Below the pieces are notes generated by a model. The model saw only the letters and a list, made by a program, of their open reading frames with translations. It did no database searches and was not told the DNA's origin. From Amycolatopsis jejuensis (GTDB lineage Bacteria > Actinomycetota > Actinomycetes > Mycobacteriales > Pseudonocardiaceae), in the NCBI RefSeq assembly GCF_000717335.1, contig NZ_JNYZ01000033.1, forward strand, positions 34,787 through 98,786: a DNA stretch of 64,000 bases, in the 5' to 3' direction. A program made the translations under genes and the position numbers. Of this stretch, positions 27,064 through 36,396 are shown piece after piece (positions within the stretch are counted from its first letter, which is position 1; each line of letters opens with the position of its first letter).

Positions 27064-28527
27064 TCAAGCGCGTACCGGGCGTCCCGGCAGCACCGTGGGG
27101 TCGAGCACTCCGTCGCGCACCACCGGGATTCCGTTGACGAGCACGTGGACGAAGCCGGTCGACGGCCGGGTGGTCTCGCGATAGGTTGCGTTGTCGGTGA
27201 CCGTTTCCGGGTCGAAGACGACGACATCTGCGTCCGCGCCGGGCCGCAAGCTGCCCTTCCGGGCCAGCGCGGGCACTCCGGTGGCGGCGATGCGAGCCGG
27301 AACCGTGCTGCAGCGCCGGATCGCCTCGGGCAGGCTCATCGCACCGGTTTCCCGGACGAGGGTCCGCAGGGTGCGGCCGTAGGTGCCAGCGGTGCGGGGA
27401 TGGCCCGATACATCGCCGGGTAGCGGCCAGGCCAGCGAGTTGCGCGAGGTGGTCCGCCACACGGGTTCCATCGCATCGGAAGCGACCGCCGTGTCGCCGA
27501 AGAGAATCGCCCGATCGAGCAGTTCCCGTGCGGTGGCCTCGGATTCGTCGAGGAAGTGGACGAAGGCCAGGTCGCTGCCGTGTTCGCCGCGCATCCGGCG
27601 CAGCTCGGCGGCATCGGCCATCCGGCGGCCGCTGGCCACATGCTGGATCGACGACGGGGTCAATCCCCTGCGGTGCAACAGTTCGGGAGCGAGGAACGAC
27701 GCACCGATCCCGGTCATGCCGCTGCCGTACGGGTACGCCTCGGTCGTGACCCGGGACCCGGCGGCCTGCGCGCGGGTGATGGTCGCATGCACCCGATCGA
27801 GGTGCCTGCCCGAGGTGCTGTTGACGTGGCAGTAGTGCATGTGCGCCCCGGTCTCGCCGGCCGTGCGGACGATCTCCTCCGCGCCGTCGATCAGTACGCC
27901 GGGATCCTGTTCGACGAGATCGCGCGCGTGGGTGTAGGCCGGGCGGCCCGCGCGCACGGCAGCCGCGGCGAGCGCGACGTATTCCGCCGGAGCGACTGCC
28001 GGGGCGTAGCCGATGGGAATACCCACACCGAGCGCACCGGCCGCGAGGTCCCCCTCGACCCTCGCGACGATCCGCTCGACCCGCGCCGGGGTCGTTTCCT
28101 GTTGCCACACCTCGACGTTCATGGCCGCGAACACGTCCTGCAGGCGTCCGGTCCCGCGCACTCCGGCGAGCACTTCGAAACGGGCCGCACCCCAGCTGGT
28201 CGCGAAGCCGTAGTTGACCGGCCGCCCGTCGATCGCCGCCCGCGCGTACGCTGCCGCGACCGGGTACCGGCCGATCTCCAGCTCCAGCGCGGTGGTCACG
28301 CCGTCGAGCACCTGCAGGCGCATCCCGGGAATGTCGTCGCAATGGCTGTGCAGGTCGACGAATCCGGGCGCGACCACGTGGCCGCGGGCGTCGAGCACGG
28401 TCCGGCCTTCGAGCTCGCCCGGAGACAACGCACCGATGGTGCCACCGGTGATGCCCACCTCCCGGACCTCGTCGACGCCGGTGGCGGGGTCGACCACCCG
28501 GCCACCTCGGATCACCACGTCGTACAC
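27064..28527 (-). CDS. N-acyl-D-amino-acid deacylase / D-aminoacylase-type amidohydrolase
   Basis: A 487-residue metal-dependent amidohydrolase. It has the N-terminal beta-sandwich start YDVVIRGGRVVDPATG, the HxH metal motif in APGFVDLHSHCDD (H60, H62), the metal-region Glu in TTALELE, and C-terminal LRPGADADVVVFDPETV. This is the D-aminoacylase/dihydroorotase-like layout, so it likely hydrolyses an N-acyl (D-)amino acid. The frame stays open far upstream, but GTG 28527 with GGGAAGGGAG behind it gives the family start. It is divergent from a DadA-like oxidase, which fits a route from N-acyl-D-amino acids to oxo acids. Confidence 0.85.
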   Translation of the reverse strand: MYDVVIRGGRVVDPATGVDEVREVGITGGTIGALSPGELEGRTVLDARGHVVAPGFVDLHSHCDDIPGMRLQVLDGVTTALELEIGRYPVAAAYARAAIDGRPVNYGFATSWGAARFEVLAGVRGTGRLQDVFAAMNVEVWQQETTPARVERIVARVEGDLAAGALGVGIPIGYAPAVAPAEYVALAAAAVRAGRPAYTHARDLVEQDPGVLIDGAEEIVRTAGETGAHMHYCHVNSTSGRHLDRVHATITRAQAAGSRVTTEAYPYGSGMTGIGASFLAPELLHRRGLTPSSIQHVASGRRMADAAELRRMRGEHGSDLAFVHFLDESEATARELLDRAILFGDTAVASDAMEPVWRTTSRNSLAWPLPGDVSGHPRTAGTYGRTLRTLVRETGAMSLPEAIRRCSTVPARIAATGVPALARKGSLRPGADADVVVFDPETVTDNATYRETTRPSTGFVHVLVNGIPVVRDGVLDPTVLPGRPVRA

Positions 28528-28604
28528 GCTGACGAGACTCCCTTCCCCGGCAACGGATTCCCCGCCCGGCACCTCGGGAAATGGTGCCTGCTCCGACCGT
28601 ACCT

Positions 28605-28626
28605 GCCGTTTGTCGGATCGGCAGAT
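28605..28626. promoter_or_regulatory. Motif shared with the 24.2-kb divergent region
   Basis: The minus strand reads TCTGCCGATCCGACAA then ACGGC, closely matching the two copies between 24206 and 24285. It sits about 80 bp from the deacylase start and about 100 bp from the oxidase start, where an operator of a divergent pair would be expected. The match was found by eye. Confidence 0.35.
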
Positions 28627-28725
28627 TTCCCGGCGGGGTTTCGTGCGGATCGGACAGTGCCCGGGTACTGGCCGCTTGCTTAGCTTCGGGGAACCCGAAT
28701 CCCGAGGTACCGAGGGGGCAATCCA

Positions 28726-30003
28726 GTGAGTCCGCATCCGCCCGGCCGAGTCGTGGTCGTCGGCGCCGGGGTCGTCGGCCTGTGCTGCGCCTGGCATCTG
28801 CTCCGGCGTGGCGCCGAGGTGACCGTCCTGGACCGCTCCGGCGTCGGCGCAGGGGCGTCGTGGGGCAACGCCGGGTACCTGACACCGGCCATGGCGGTGC
28901 CACTCCCGGAACCCGGTTTGCTCCGCGATGGCCTGCGCGGCCTCGCGTACCCCGACTCGCCGCTTGCCCTCGACCGGCGCCCGTCCGCGCACACTGCCGC
29001 TTTCCTGGCCGGATTCGCCCGCAATGCGACCACCAGGCGCTGGCACCGGGGATTGGCCGGGCTCAGCGGACTGAGCCGGGACAGCGTCGCCGCTTTCGAC
29101 GAGCTGATCGACGGCGGCGTGAAGTTCTCCACGCACGAATCCGTCATCCGGATCGGGCTCGAACAGCCGGGGGAAGCAGCAGGGCTCCGGCACGAATTCG
29201 ACGCGGTGCGCGCGGCCGGACAACCGGTGGACTACGCCGATGCGCCACCAGAACCGCCCTTTTCCTCCCGTATCAGGTGCATGATGGTGCTGCGCGGGCA
29301 ACGCTACGTCGATCCGGGCGAGGTCCTCGCCGCGCTCGCCGATGCGATCCGCACGGCAGGCGGCGAGATCGTCGAGGGCGCCAACGTGACGGCGACCGGA
29401 TTCGGGCCGGACGGTCTGCGCGTGGACACCTGGACCGGCCGTCCACATGCGACGGACGCCGTCGTCCTCGCCACCGGTGCGTGGCTGCCCGAACTCGCCC
29501 GGCCACTCGGGGTCCGCGTGCCGATGCAAGCCGGACGGGGCTACTCGTGCACCGTCCCGCTCCGGGAACCTCTTGCCACGCCGCTGTACCTCCCGGGGGT
29601 CCGCGTGGCCATCACGCCGTACCGCGGTGGTGCCCGCCTTGCCGGCACGATGGAAATCGCCCACCACGACGCGCCGTTCCGGCAAGCCCGGCTGGACGCC
29701 GTCCTCCGTTCGGTGCGCCCGCTGCTCGACGGCGCGTGCTGGGACGAGGTCCACGACCCGTGGGTCGGCCCGCGCCCGCTCACCGCGGACGGCCTCCCGG
29801 TCGTCGGCGCCACCGCGATACCCGGAATCCACGTCGCGGGCGGGCACGGCATGTGGGGCCTGACGCTCGGGCCGGTCACCGGACGGCTGCTCGCGGAACA
29901 GGTCATGACCGGCGAACCCGTGCCGGAACTGGCTCCGCTCGACCCGTTGCGCAAGCCATGGCGAAGCACGTCCGGTAGTGAACGACAGAAACGAGGTGCC
30001 TGA
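28726..30003 (+). CDS. FAD-dependent D-amino-acid oxidase/dehydrogenase (DadA-like)
   Basis: A 425-residue DAO-family flavoprotein with FAD motif VVVVGAGVVGLCCAWHLLRRGAEVTVLDR (GAGVVG at 13-18), then GAGASWGNAGYLTPAMAVPL and C-terminal GPRPLTADGLPVVGA and GGHGMWGLTLGP, as in DadA. It oxidises an amine or D-amino acid to an imine and then an oxo compound. GTG 28726 follows GAGGGGG. The aldehyde dehydrogenase starts on the base after its stop, so the two are tightly coupled. D-amino acids released by the divergent deacylase are likely substrates. Confidence 0.85.
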   Translation: MSPHPPGRVVVVGAGVVGLCCAWHLLRRGAEVTVLDRSGVGAGASWGNAGYLTPAMAVPLPEPGLLRDGLRGLAYPDSPLALDRRPSAHTAAFLAGFARNATTRRWHRGLAGLSGLSRDSVAAFDELIDGGVKFSTHESVIRIGLEQPGEAAGLRHEFDAVRAAGQPVDYADAPPEPPFSSRIRCMMVLRGQRYVDPGEVLAALADAIRTAGGEIVEGANVTATGFGPDGLRVDTWTGRPHATDAVVLATGAWLPELARPLGVRVPMQAGRGYSCTVPLREPLATPLYLPGVRVAITPYRGGARLAGTMEIAHHDAPFRQARLDAVLRSVRPLLDGACWDEVHDPWVGPRPLTADGLPVVGATAIPGIHVAGGHGMWGLTLGPVTGRLLAEQVMTGEPVPELAPLDPLRKPWRSTSGSERQKRGA

Positions 30004-31482
30004 ATGACCAGCAGCACGGAACGCACCGGAGACCGGTTGCAGTTCTTCATCGACGGCAAATGGGTGGCCCCGCGGGGAGCCGAGACGGTCACCGCGCGCG
30101 AAGCGGCCACCGGCGTGCCGTTGGGGGTCGCTGCGCTCGGGTCGGCGGCCGACATCGACGCAGCCGTGAGTGCCGCTCGGCATGCGCTGGACCGGGGCCC
30201 GTGGGGCCGTTCGACAGTGGCCGAACGGGTTGCGGTCATGCGGCGGTTCGCGGCCGCACTGCGGTCCCGGGGCGAAGCGACGAGCCGGCTCGTCAGCCGC
30301 GAGAACGGCATGCCGATCACCTTGTCCGAATCCTTCAACGGCGAAGCCCCCGCAGCGCTGCTGGAAATGTATGCCGGCCAGGTCGAGACCGAGCCGCTGG
30401 AACGGGCGCAGCCCAGCCCCGCGGGTTCGACGATCGTCCGCCGCGAGCCGGTCGGCGTGGTCGGTGCCATCACGCCGTGGAACTTCCCGCAGTCCATCGC
30501 GATCATGAAGATCGCCCCGGCGCTGGCCGCCGGATGCACAGTGGTGCTGAAGCACGCGCCGGACACCGCGCTGGATTCCTACGTGATCGCCGACGCCGCA
30601 ACCGAAGCGGGCCTGCCGCCGGGCGTGCTCAACATCGTGCTCGGCGATCGCGACGCGGGCGCGGCGCTGGTGTCGCATCCGGGCGTGGACAAGATCGCGT
30701 TCACCGGGTCCACCGCCGCCGGGCGGGTGATCGGTGCCGAATGCGGGCGGCTGGTCCGCCGGTGCACGCTGGAACTCGGCGGGAAGTCCGCGGCGCTGTT
30801 CTGCGAGGACGGTGACGTGGAGACGTTGCTGGCCGGGCTCGCCACGTCGTCGTTCATGAACAACGGCCAGAACTGCGCCGCCCAGATGCGCCTGCTCGCG
30901 CCCCGGTCGCGGTACGGGGAGATCGTCGACGCGGTCGCGGGCTACGCGGAAGCGATGGTCGTCGGCGACCCGCTGGACCGCAGCACCACGCTCGGGCCGA
31001 TGGCCAGCGAACGGCACCTGCAGCGGGTACAGGGCTACATCGACGACGCCCGGGACCACAGCGGTGCCCGGTTGATCACCGGGGGCGGACGGCCGAAAGG
31101 TCTCGACGACGGCTGGTTCGTGGCCCCGACCGTATTCGCCGACGTCGCCCCGGACGACCGGTTGTTCCACGAAGAGGTCTTCGGCCCGGTAATGGGGATC
31201 ACCCCGTACGACACCGAGGAGGAGGCCATCGAACTGGCGAACGTCAGCAACTACGGCCTCGGCGGCTCGGTGTGGACGGCCGACGAGGACAAGGGCCTCG
31301 AGTACTCGCGGCGCATCCGGGCCGGAAACGTCGGGGTCAACTACTGGATTCTCGACATGCATGCCCCCTTCGGCGGGTTCAAGGACAGCGGGATCGGCCG
31401 CGAGCTCGGCCCGCAGGCCCTCTCGGCCTACTTCGAATGGAAAGCCATCTACGCGAGCGCCGACCGGCTCGGCCGCGACTGA
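30004..31482 (+). CDS. NAD(P)-dependent aldehyde dehydrogenase
   Basis: A 492-residue ALDH with VGAITPWNFPQSIAIMKIAPALAAG, the general base E257 in LELGGKSAALF and the nucleophile C291 in NNGQNCAAQMR. The NAD-binding AFTGSTAAGRVIG and the C-terminal PFGGFKDSGIGRELG are present. It oxidises an aldehyde to the acid. Its ATG directly follows the TGA of the oxidase. In this operon it may oxidise the aldehyde formed after oxidative deamination or after the aldolase step. Confidence 0.92.
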   Translation: MTSSTERTGDRLQFFIDGKWVAPRGAETVTAREAATGVPLGVAALGSAADIDAAVSAARHALDRGPWGRSTVAERVAVMRRFAAALRSRGEATSRLVSRENGMPITLSESFNGEAPAALLEMYAGQVETEPLERAQPSPAGSTIVRREPVGVVGAITPWNFPQSIAIMKIAPALAAGCTVVLKHAPDTALDSYVIADAATEAGLPPGVLNIVLGDRDAGAALVSHPGVDKIAFTGSTAAGRVIGAECGRLVRRCTLELGGKSAALFCEDGDVETLLAGLATSSFMNNGQNCAAQMRLLAPRSRYGEIVDAVAGYAEAMVVGDPLDRSTTLGPMASERHLQRVQGYIDDARDHSGARLITGGGRPKGLDDGWFVAPTVFADVAPDDRLFHEEVFGPVMGITPYDTEEEAIELANVSNYGLGGSVWTADEDKGLEYSRRIRAGNVGVNYWILDMHAPFGGFKDSGIGRELGPQALSAYFEWKAIYASADRLGRD

Positions 31483-31515
31483 CCCCCATCGGCAGCACTG
31501 CCCGGAAAGGAAGTC

Positions 31516-32277
31516 ATGACAACGAATCTGGTTCGCGAGCGATGGACCGGCCACGAGGTCGCCTTCGGTACGCTCCTTGGCATTCCCGCGGTTTCTTCGG
31601 CCTACGCACTCGGCGGGGCAGGCTACGACTGGGTCGTCATCGAACAGCAGCACGCCTACGTGTCCCAAGAGGAGACTCTCCCGCTCCTGCACGCGCTGGA
31701 ACTCGGTGGTACGACACCGTTCGTCCGGGTCGGCGAGAACGATCCGATCGGCATCCAGCGCGCACTCGACCTCGGTGCCCGCGGCATTGTCGCGCCGATG
31801 GTGAACACGCCCGAACAGGCCGAGCTGGTCCGGGTCAACACCCGTTTCCCGCCGCTGGGCGAGCGGTCGTGGGGCATCCCGCGGCACCACGGATCTCCCG
31901 CCGAGGCGAACGAGGACGTGGTGGTAATGCTGATGATCGAGACACCGGCAGGGGTTTCGAACATCGAGGCGATCCTGTCCGTCCACGGGATCGACGGGAT
32001 CGTGTTCGGACCCGGTGACATGGCGATGAACGTGGGCGTGGCGCCACAGATCGGTGCGAAGGACGAGAAAGTGTGGGAGGCCTTCGAAATCGTCGGCGAT
32101 GCCTGCAAACGCCACGGCAAGCACTACGGATCGTTCGTCGCCGACCAGGCGATCGCCCGGCGCATGGTCGCGCACGGCGCGGATTTCGTGCTCTTCAGCT
32201 CCGATCTCGGGCACGTGGCCGCGGGTGTCGCCGCCGATGCCGAAGCAATTGCCCACCTGCGAAAAGAGCGCCGATGA
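31516..32277 (+). CDS. HpcH/HpaI-family class II aldolase
   Basis: A 253-residue TIM-barrel aldolase: GTLLGIPAVSSAYALGGAGYDWVVIEQQHAYVSQ, then APMVNTPEQAELV, the metal-ligand Glu in MLMIETPAGVSNIEAIL and the Asp in GIVFGPGDMAMNVG. Such enzymes split 4-hydroxy-2-oxo acids into pyruvate and an aldehyde. An aldehyde dehydrogenase is encoded immediately upstream, so cleavage and oxidation may be consecutive steps. The gene overlaps the transporter gene by four bases. Confidence 0.88.
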   Translation: MTTNLVRERWTGHEVAFGTLLGIPAVSSAYALGGAGYDWVVIEQQHAYVSQEETLPLLHALELGGTTPFVRVGENDPIGIQRALDLGARGIVAPMVNTPEQAELVRVNTRFPPLGERSWGIPRHHGSPAEANEDVVVMLMIETPAGVSNIEAILSVHGIDGIVFGPGDMAMNVGVAPQIGAKDEKVWEAFEIVGDACKRHGKHYGSFVADQAIARRMVAHGADFVLFSSDLGHVAAGVAADAEAIAHLRKERR

Positions 32278-33629
32278 CCGGCTCAGCCGACGACGGACGG
32301 GAAGCACGCCAACGGCTCCGGCGGGCACAGCGGGGTGCGCTCATCGGGACGATGCTCGAAGGGTACGACTTCGGTGTCTACGGCCTGGCTTCGGCGCTCG
32401 CCTTCCCCGCCGTCTTCTTCCCGAACGCTTCCCCGGCGACCGGCGTACTGGCCAGTTTCGGCGCCTACGCAACCGGATTCGTCGCACGTCCGGTGGGCGG
32501 GCTGTTCTTTTCCCGCTTCGGGGATCGTTACGGCCGCAAGTGGGTCCTGGTCGCCACCCTGATGCTGATGGGCACGGCGACCTTCGCAATCGGGCTGCTC
32601 CCCGGCTACGCACAGATCGGCATCGCCGCGCCGGCTCTGCTGGTGGTCCTGCGGTTCCTGCAGGGTTTCGGCGCCGGAGCCGAGCAGTCCGGCGGCGCGA
32701 CCCTGCTCACCGAATCGGCACCGCCGGGCCGTCGGGGACGTTCCGCGGCCGCAGTGATGGCAGGCGGTTCGCTGGGAGTGGCGCTGTCGTCGGGGGTATG
32801 GCTCGCCGCCCAGTCGATCTCCCGGGACGCCCTGCTGTCGTGGGGCTGGCGGCTGGTGTTCCTGGCCAGCATCGCCGTCACCGCCTTGGCGTTCGTGCTG
32901 CGGCGGAAGCTGCGGGAAAGCACCGTCTTCGAGGAGATCGCCCACGGCACCGCCTCCGCACCGGTGCTCGAGACGATGCGCACCGGTAAACGCTCAGTAC
33001 TGCTGGCCACGGCGATGTGCATCGGCCCGATGTCCCATTCCTACGTATATCTGGTGTTCTTCCCGTCATTCCTGATCCAGCAGGTGCACATGTCCCCGAA
33101 GCTCGTACCGGCGCTCCTGCTGATCGGCCCGCTGTTCGGCTTCTTCGCCGCCTTCCTGGCCGGGCGCCTGTCCGACCGCTGGGGCAGACGGCGCGTGTAC
33201 ACCTTCATCCTGGTCGGCTCACTGGTCATGAGCGCCCCCGCGTTCCTGCTGGCAACCCTCGGGCAAGCGGTGCTGATTGCGGTGATCTCCATCTTCAGCG
33301 CGCTGTTCCCGGTCGTGGGCGCCCCCGCGGTACAGGCGAGCTACCTGCCGGAACTCTTCGGCAGCCGCTACCGCTACGCAGGATGCACGATCTCCCGGGA
33401 AATCGGCTCACTACTGGGCGGCGGATTCGCGCCCCTCATCTGCTCGTTCCTGGTCGGCGTCTTCGCGGGATCGTGGATCCCGGTGGCCGCGTACATGATG
33501 CTCATCATGCTGATCAGCATCCTGGCGACCCGCCTGGCCCCGGAAACCGCCGACCGCGACCTCCACCTCCCCCACGACGCATTCGGTGCGGTGCGCAGTG
33601 AGAAAGGGACGGTGCTTGCGGCGGATTAA
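32274..33629 (+). CDS. MFS transporter, MHS type
   Basis: A 451-residue permease with the MHS marks GTMLEGYDFGVYGLASALAF, the loop FSRFGDRYGRKWVLVATLMLMG and RFLQGFGAGAEQSGGATLLTESAP, and 12 predicted helices. It imports an organic acid or zwitterion with protons. ATG 32274 overlaps the aldolase stop (ATGA). It ends the 28.7-33.6 kb operon and probably supplies its substrate. It is a relative of the permeases at 12934 and 47931 but not a recent copy. Confidence 0.9.
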   Translation: MTGSADDGREARQRLRRAQRGALIGTMLEGYDFGVYGLASALAFPAVFFPNASPATGVLASFGAYATGFVARPVGGLFFSRFGDRYGRKWVLVATLMLMGTATFAIGLLPGYAQIGIAAPALLVVLRFLQGFGAGAEQSGGATLLTESAPPGRRGRSAAAVMAGGSLGVALSSGVWLAAQSISRDALLSWGWRLVFLASIAVTALAFVLRRKLRESTVFEEIAHGTASAPVLETMRTGKRSVLLATAMCIGPMSHSYVYLVFFPSFLIQQVHMSPKLVPALLLIGPLFGFFAAFLAGRLSDRWGRRRVYTFILVGSLVMSAPAFLLATLGQAVLIAVISIFSALFPVVGAPAVQASYLPELFGSRYRYAGCTISREIGSLLGGGFAPLICSFLVGVFAGSWIPVAAYMMLIMLISILATRLAPETADRDLHLPHDAFGAVRSEKGTVLAAD

Positions 33630-33740
33630 CCGATGTCGGCACGGGAGCGATGCAGATGAAGGACGCAAACATGAAGCCGCGCAGCGATTCCGACCGGTCT
33701 GGTCTGCCGAGCGCGACCCATCATTCGCCTGTCCGCACCA

Positions 33741-34961
33741 TCAGCGGTGAGGTAGGCCGACCGGAGCATCAGCTCGTTCCGGCTCTGGCCACGCCGAGCG
33801 GCGCAGGTTGACCCGGTTCAGCCGGCGGTCGGCGAACATCTTGTGCAGATCATTTTCGAGTGCGACTGCATCCTTCGAAAAATGCAACAGGTGGGTGTCG
33901 AAAGGGAACGGCACCGAGGCGTCACCGAGTTCCAGGATCCGGTCGCGGGGTTCGAGACGCCGGGTCATCCCGATCTTCACCACGTTCTCGCCGAAGGCGC
34001 CGATATTGCTGATGACGTACACGTAGCCCGCTCGGATATTGGCGATTCGGTAGTCGTTCTGGGCTATCGCGTCCTTGATGGTGGACAGGCGTTCACGCAG
34101 CTCCTCAGCTTGCTCCTGCTGGCCGTCCGCCGTCAGTTTCGCCAATGCATTGGTGTAGTGGCCGAGTTCCTTTTCCAGCCGTTCGCGTTCGGCCTGCAAC
34201 TCCGCCTCGGCACGTTTCTCTTCACGCAGCCGTTCGCGTTCGGCCCTGGCTGCTTCGCGTTCCTCCTGCATCTTGATCTGGTAGTCACCGGTCATCTCGA
34301 TCTCACGGAGGCGGAGCTGGTGGTACTCGGGAGCGACGCGCATTTCCATCATCTTGCCGAGCTTCGCGATCGCCTCGACCGACCTGTCGAGGCGCTGCTT
34401 CGCCGAGGCCACTGTGCCCGCCCGTACGGATCGGACGCAGTTGTCGGCTTCCGAGTTGTAAGCCCGCAGCATCAGCTTCGAGAAGTCGGAGGTCATCTTC
34501 CTGCCCTGCGCCAGCGAGTTGTTGTAGGCGAACCGTTCGCTCGCGAGGATCGCGGTGCCGTTCTTGACGAACTGCTTCGCCGCCAGGCGGACCTCGGCCA
34601 ATGCTTCCTTGTACTGCTCGGCGTTCTCCAGGGGATGGTGGTACTCGTAGATCCCGACCTGCTGGAGCAGGATCGCGTCGTCGAGCTCGACGAGCTCACG
34701 CTTTGCCTGGTCGATCTGCTCGCGGATCGCCTGCAGCTCTGTCCGGGCCGCAACACCGGGTTCCGCCGTGGGCGAATGAGTCTCGGCCGACGAGCCCGCA
34801 GCGTCGGGTTCTTCCCGCTCGTCGGAGGTGTCAGGGACCCAGAACTGCCAATCCGGGGGCGCAGGCGGCCATGAACGAGGTGGCTGCCATCCCTGCGGCG
34901 GCGCCCATCCGGGCTCCGGGAGCGGCCACCCCGGAGGCGTGACGAACCGGAATGTGCTCAC
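33741..34961 (-). CDS. DUF4041/T5orf172 (GIY-YIG-like) protein with altered C-terminus
   Basis: About 406 residues. The N-terminus is rich in Pro and Trp (PPGWPLPEPGWAPPQGW), as in many actinobacterial accessory proteins. A long charged coiled coil (about residues 70-310, MQEEREAARAERERLREEKR) is followed by a GIY-YIG-type nuclease module: YVYVISNIG, NVVKIGMTRRLEPRDRI and ALENDLHKMFADRRLNRVNLRR. This DUF4041-T5orf172 pair is typical of phage and defence loci. Homologues normally continue REFF and a conserved tail; here the protein switches to SAWPEPERADAPVGL and stops, so the 3' end looks broken. Start GTG 34961 is a guess; an open frame runs to 35000. Confidence 0.7.
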   Translation of the reverse strand: MSTFRFVTPPGWPLPEPGWAPPQGWQPPRSWPPAPPDWQFWVPDTSDEREEPDAAGSSAETHSPTAEPGVAARTELQAIREQIDQAKRELVELDDAILLQQVGIYEYHHPLENAEQYKEALAEVRLAAKQFVKNGTAILASERFAYNNSLAQGRKMTSDFSKLMLRAYNSEADNCVRSVRAGTVASAKQRLDRSVEAIAKLGKMMEMRVAPEYHQLRLREIEMTGDYQIKMQEEREAARAERERLREEKRAEAELQAERERLEKELGHYTNALAKLTADGQQEQAEELRERLSTIKDAIAQNDYRIANIRAGYVYVISNIGAFGENVVKIGMTRRLEPRDRILELGDASVPFPFDTHLLHFSKDAVALENDLHKMFADRRLNRVNLRRSAWPEPERADAPVGLPHR

Positions 34962-34986
34962 CGGCTTGCTCCGCCGGGGAAGGAGG

Positions 34987-36014
34987 TCATCCACGCACAC
35001 CCTTCTTGTCGTCGATCGGGGTCGGGCGATGCGGTGACTTCGACACGACGGCTCGAAGGTGCTTCACCGTTTCGGACGGAGTGATCCGGGACAGATCGAT
35101 GTCCAGGAAGTCGGCGCGATCCACGGCCATCGCGATGAGCTGCACGAATACGTCCTTGCCCACGGCGGGATCGACATGGTTGACCCCGCCGGCCAGCGAA
35201 ATGCTGTCGATCTTCCCCGTGCGGTCCGACTCCCACACCTCGTGCACGGTCCGCAGTGTCATGTTGTTGATCAGATTGGTGTACCTCGTCGTGATGTCCT
35301 TCTGCGCCAGCTTGGTTTCCACGATCTCGTCGGAACTGCGGACGTACCGGAAAGACTTCTTCGACTGCCTCGGGCTCGCCGGCCGCAAGCCGGTTGATCA
35401 GATCGTCGAGGCGTTCATTCTCCGCATCGACGACCCGTTGGCGCTCCTCGCATTCGGCGTCGTATCGCTGTCGATCAACGGCAAGCCGGCGCAACCGTTC
35501 GCCCTCGGTGGCCTGATGCTTCTGCACGGCGGCCAGTTGCCGGCCCGGAATTTGCGCGAACGCCTCTCGCCGCGGCGTGTTTCTTCTTGGCGAAGACTGC
35601 TGAGAGGCCCGCAGGAGGTGGCGGGGGCTGGAAACGGGGCTCCGGAGGAGCTGAGATCGGCGTGGGCGCGGGCAACGCCACCGCGTGCGCTGATTGAAAC
35701 TGAGGATGCCGGGCGACCCGGCGAAGTTTTTCCAAGTCGACGAAATCATCGACAGCCAGTGTCGACTCGAGCACACCGTCGATGGCCGCAAGCTCTTCCC
35801 TCAGGTCCGCATTCAGCGACTCGACCTTTGACAGCTGAGCTTCGAGGTGAAGCTGCTTGGCCTCACGCTCCGCTTGTGCCGCCGTCTGAGCGTTCGCACG
35901 GGCCATGCGCTCGCGCGCCGCTGCTACGGCGGCCTGGGTGCGAAGCATCTCCCTCTCGAGACGCACCCGTTCCCGTTCGGCGGCCGCAGCTTGCCGCACC
36001 CGTTCCTTCTGCAC
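34987..36014 (-). pseudogene. Frameshifted coiled-coil protein gene next to the DUF4041 gene
   Basis: Three minus-strand frames together encode one protein. The N-terminal part (from GTG 36014; QKERVRQAAAAERERVRLEREM, then PPPPPAGLSAVFAKKKHAAAR) breaks near 35570. The second frame continues EAFAQIPGRQLAAVQKHQATEGERL to GEPEAVEE and breaks near 35375. The third frame resumes with KKSFRYVRSSDEIVETKLAQK and runs to IDDKKGVRG. The second junction also seems to lack the middle of the domain, between GEPEAVEE and the FRYVRSSDE block. The upstream frame GFFAELQYQAAKV lacks a start codon. It was probably a partner of the DUF4041 gene; both now look inactivated. Confidence 0.7.
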
Positions 36015-36396
36015 TTTGGCCGCCTGGTACTGCAGCTCGGCGAAGAACCCCCGGCGACACCCGATCTCAGTGCTACTGGGTTTCGCAGGGGAATAACGAA
36101 ATGTTTCACCCAGAGGTCAACTGCTGAAGCGCACCGAGTTCGTGCTGAGGTTCGGTGCAGATATGTCGACTGGGTTGGTCCGGCCGTTGTTGCAGGGCAA
36201 CGCTGAACCAGGCCGCCCCTGTCCGGTTTCGGGTGCAACGGCGGCTCGGCGAGGTCACCGCTGCTCAACCGAGCAGGCCGGTTACCGACTCAGCGCGGGA
36301 CGCGGTACTTCTCAAACATCCGGCAGGCTTCCGACCCGATCCAGCAGTGGGCGACCGGCGGCGACATCGAGATCGCTGCCCAGTGTCACCCCGGTG
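36015..36396. other. Intergenic stretch without a supported gene
   Basis: About 380 bases between the pseudogene and the helical-repeat gene. The first ~100 bases continue the pseudogene's N-terminal frame (GFFAELQYQ) without a start codon. The rest has lower GC than its surroundings and only short frames in all phases. I see no transposase fragment, tRNA or clear hairpin. It may be debris from the event that damaged the neighbouring gene. Confidence 0.5.

Noticed and set aside
26078..28903. A 941-codon minus-strand frame across the ABC ATPase and deacylase genes
   Set aside because: It crosses a terminator hairpin and two convergent genes with intact motifs. Codon-shadow composition only.
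27064..32328. A 1754-codon open frame on the minus strand
   Set aside because: Only the part below 28527 matches a protein family (D-aminoacylase). The upstream part is the antisense of the well-supported DadA, aldehyde dehydrogenase and aldolase genes and exists because of high GC.
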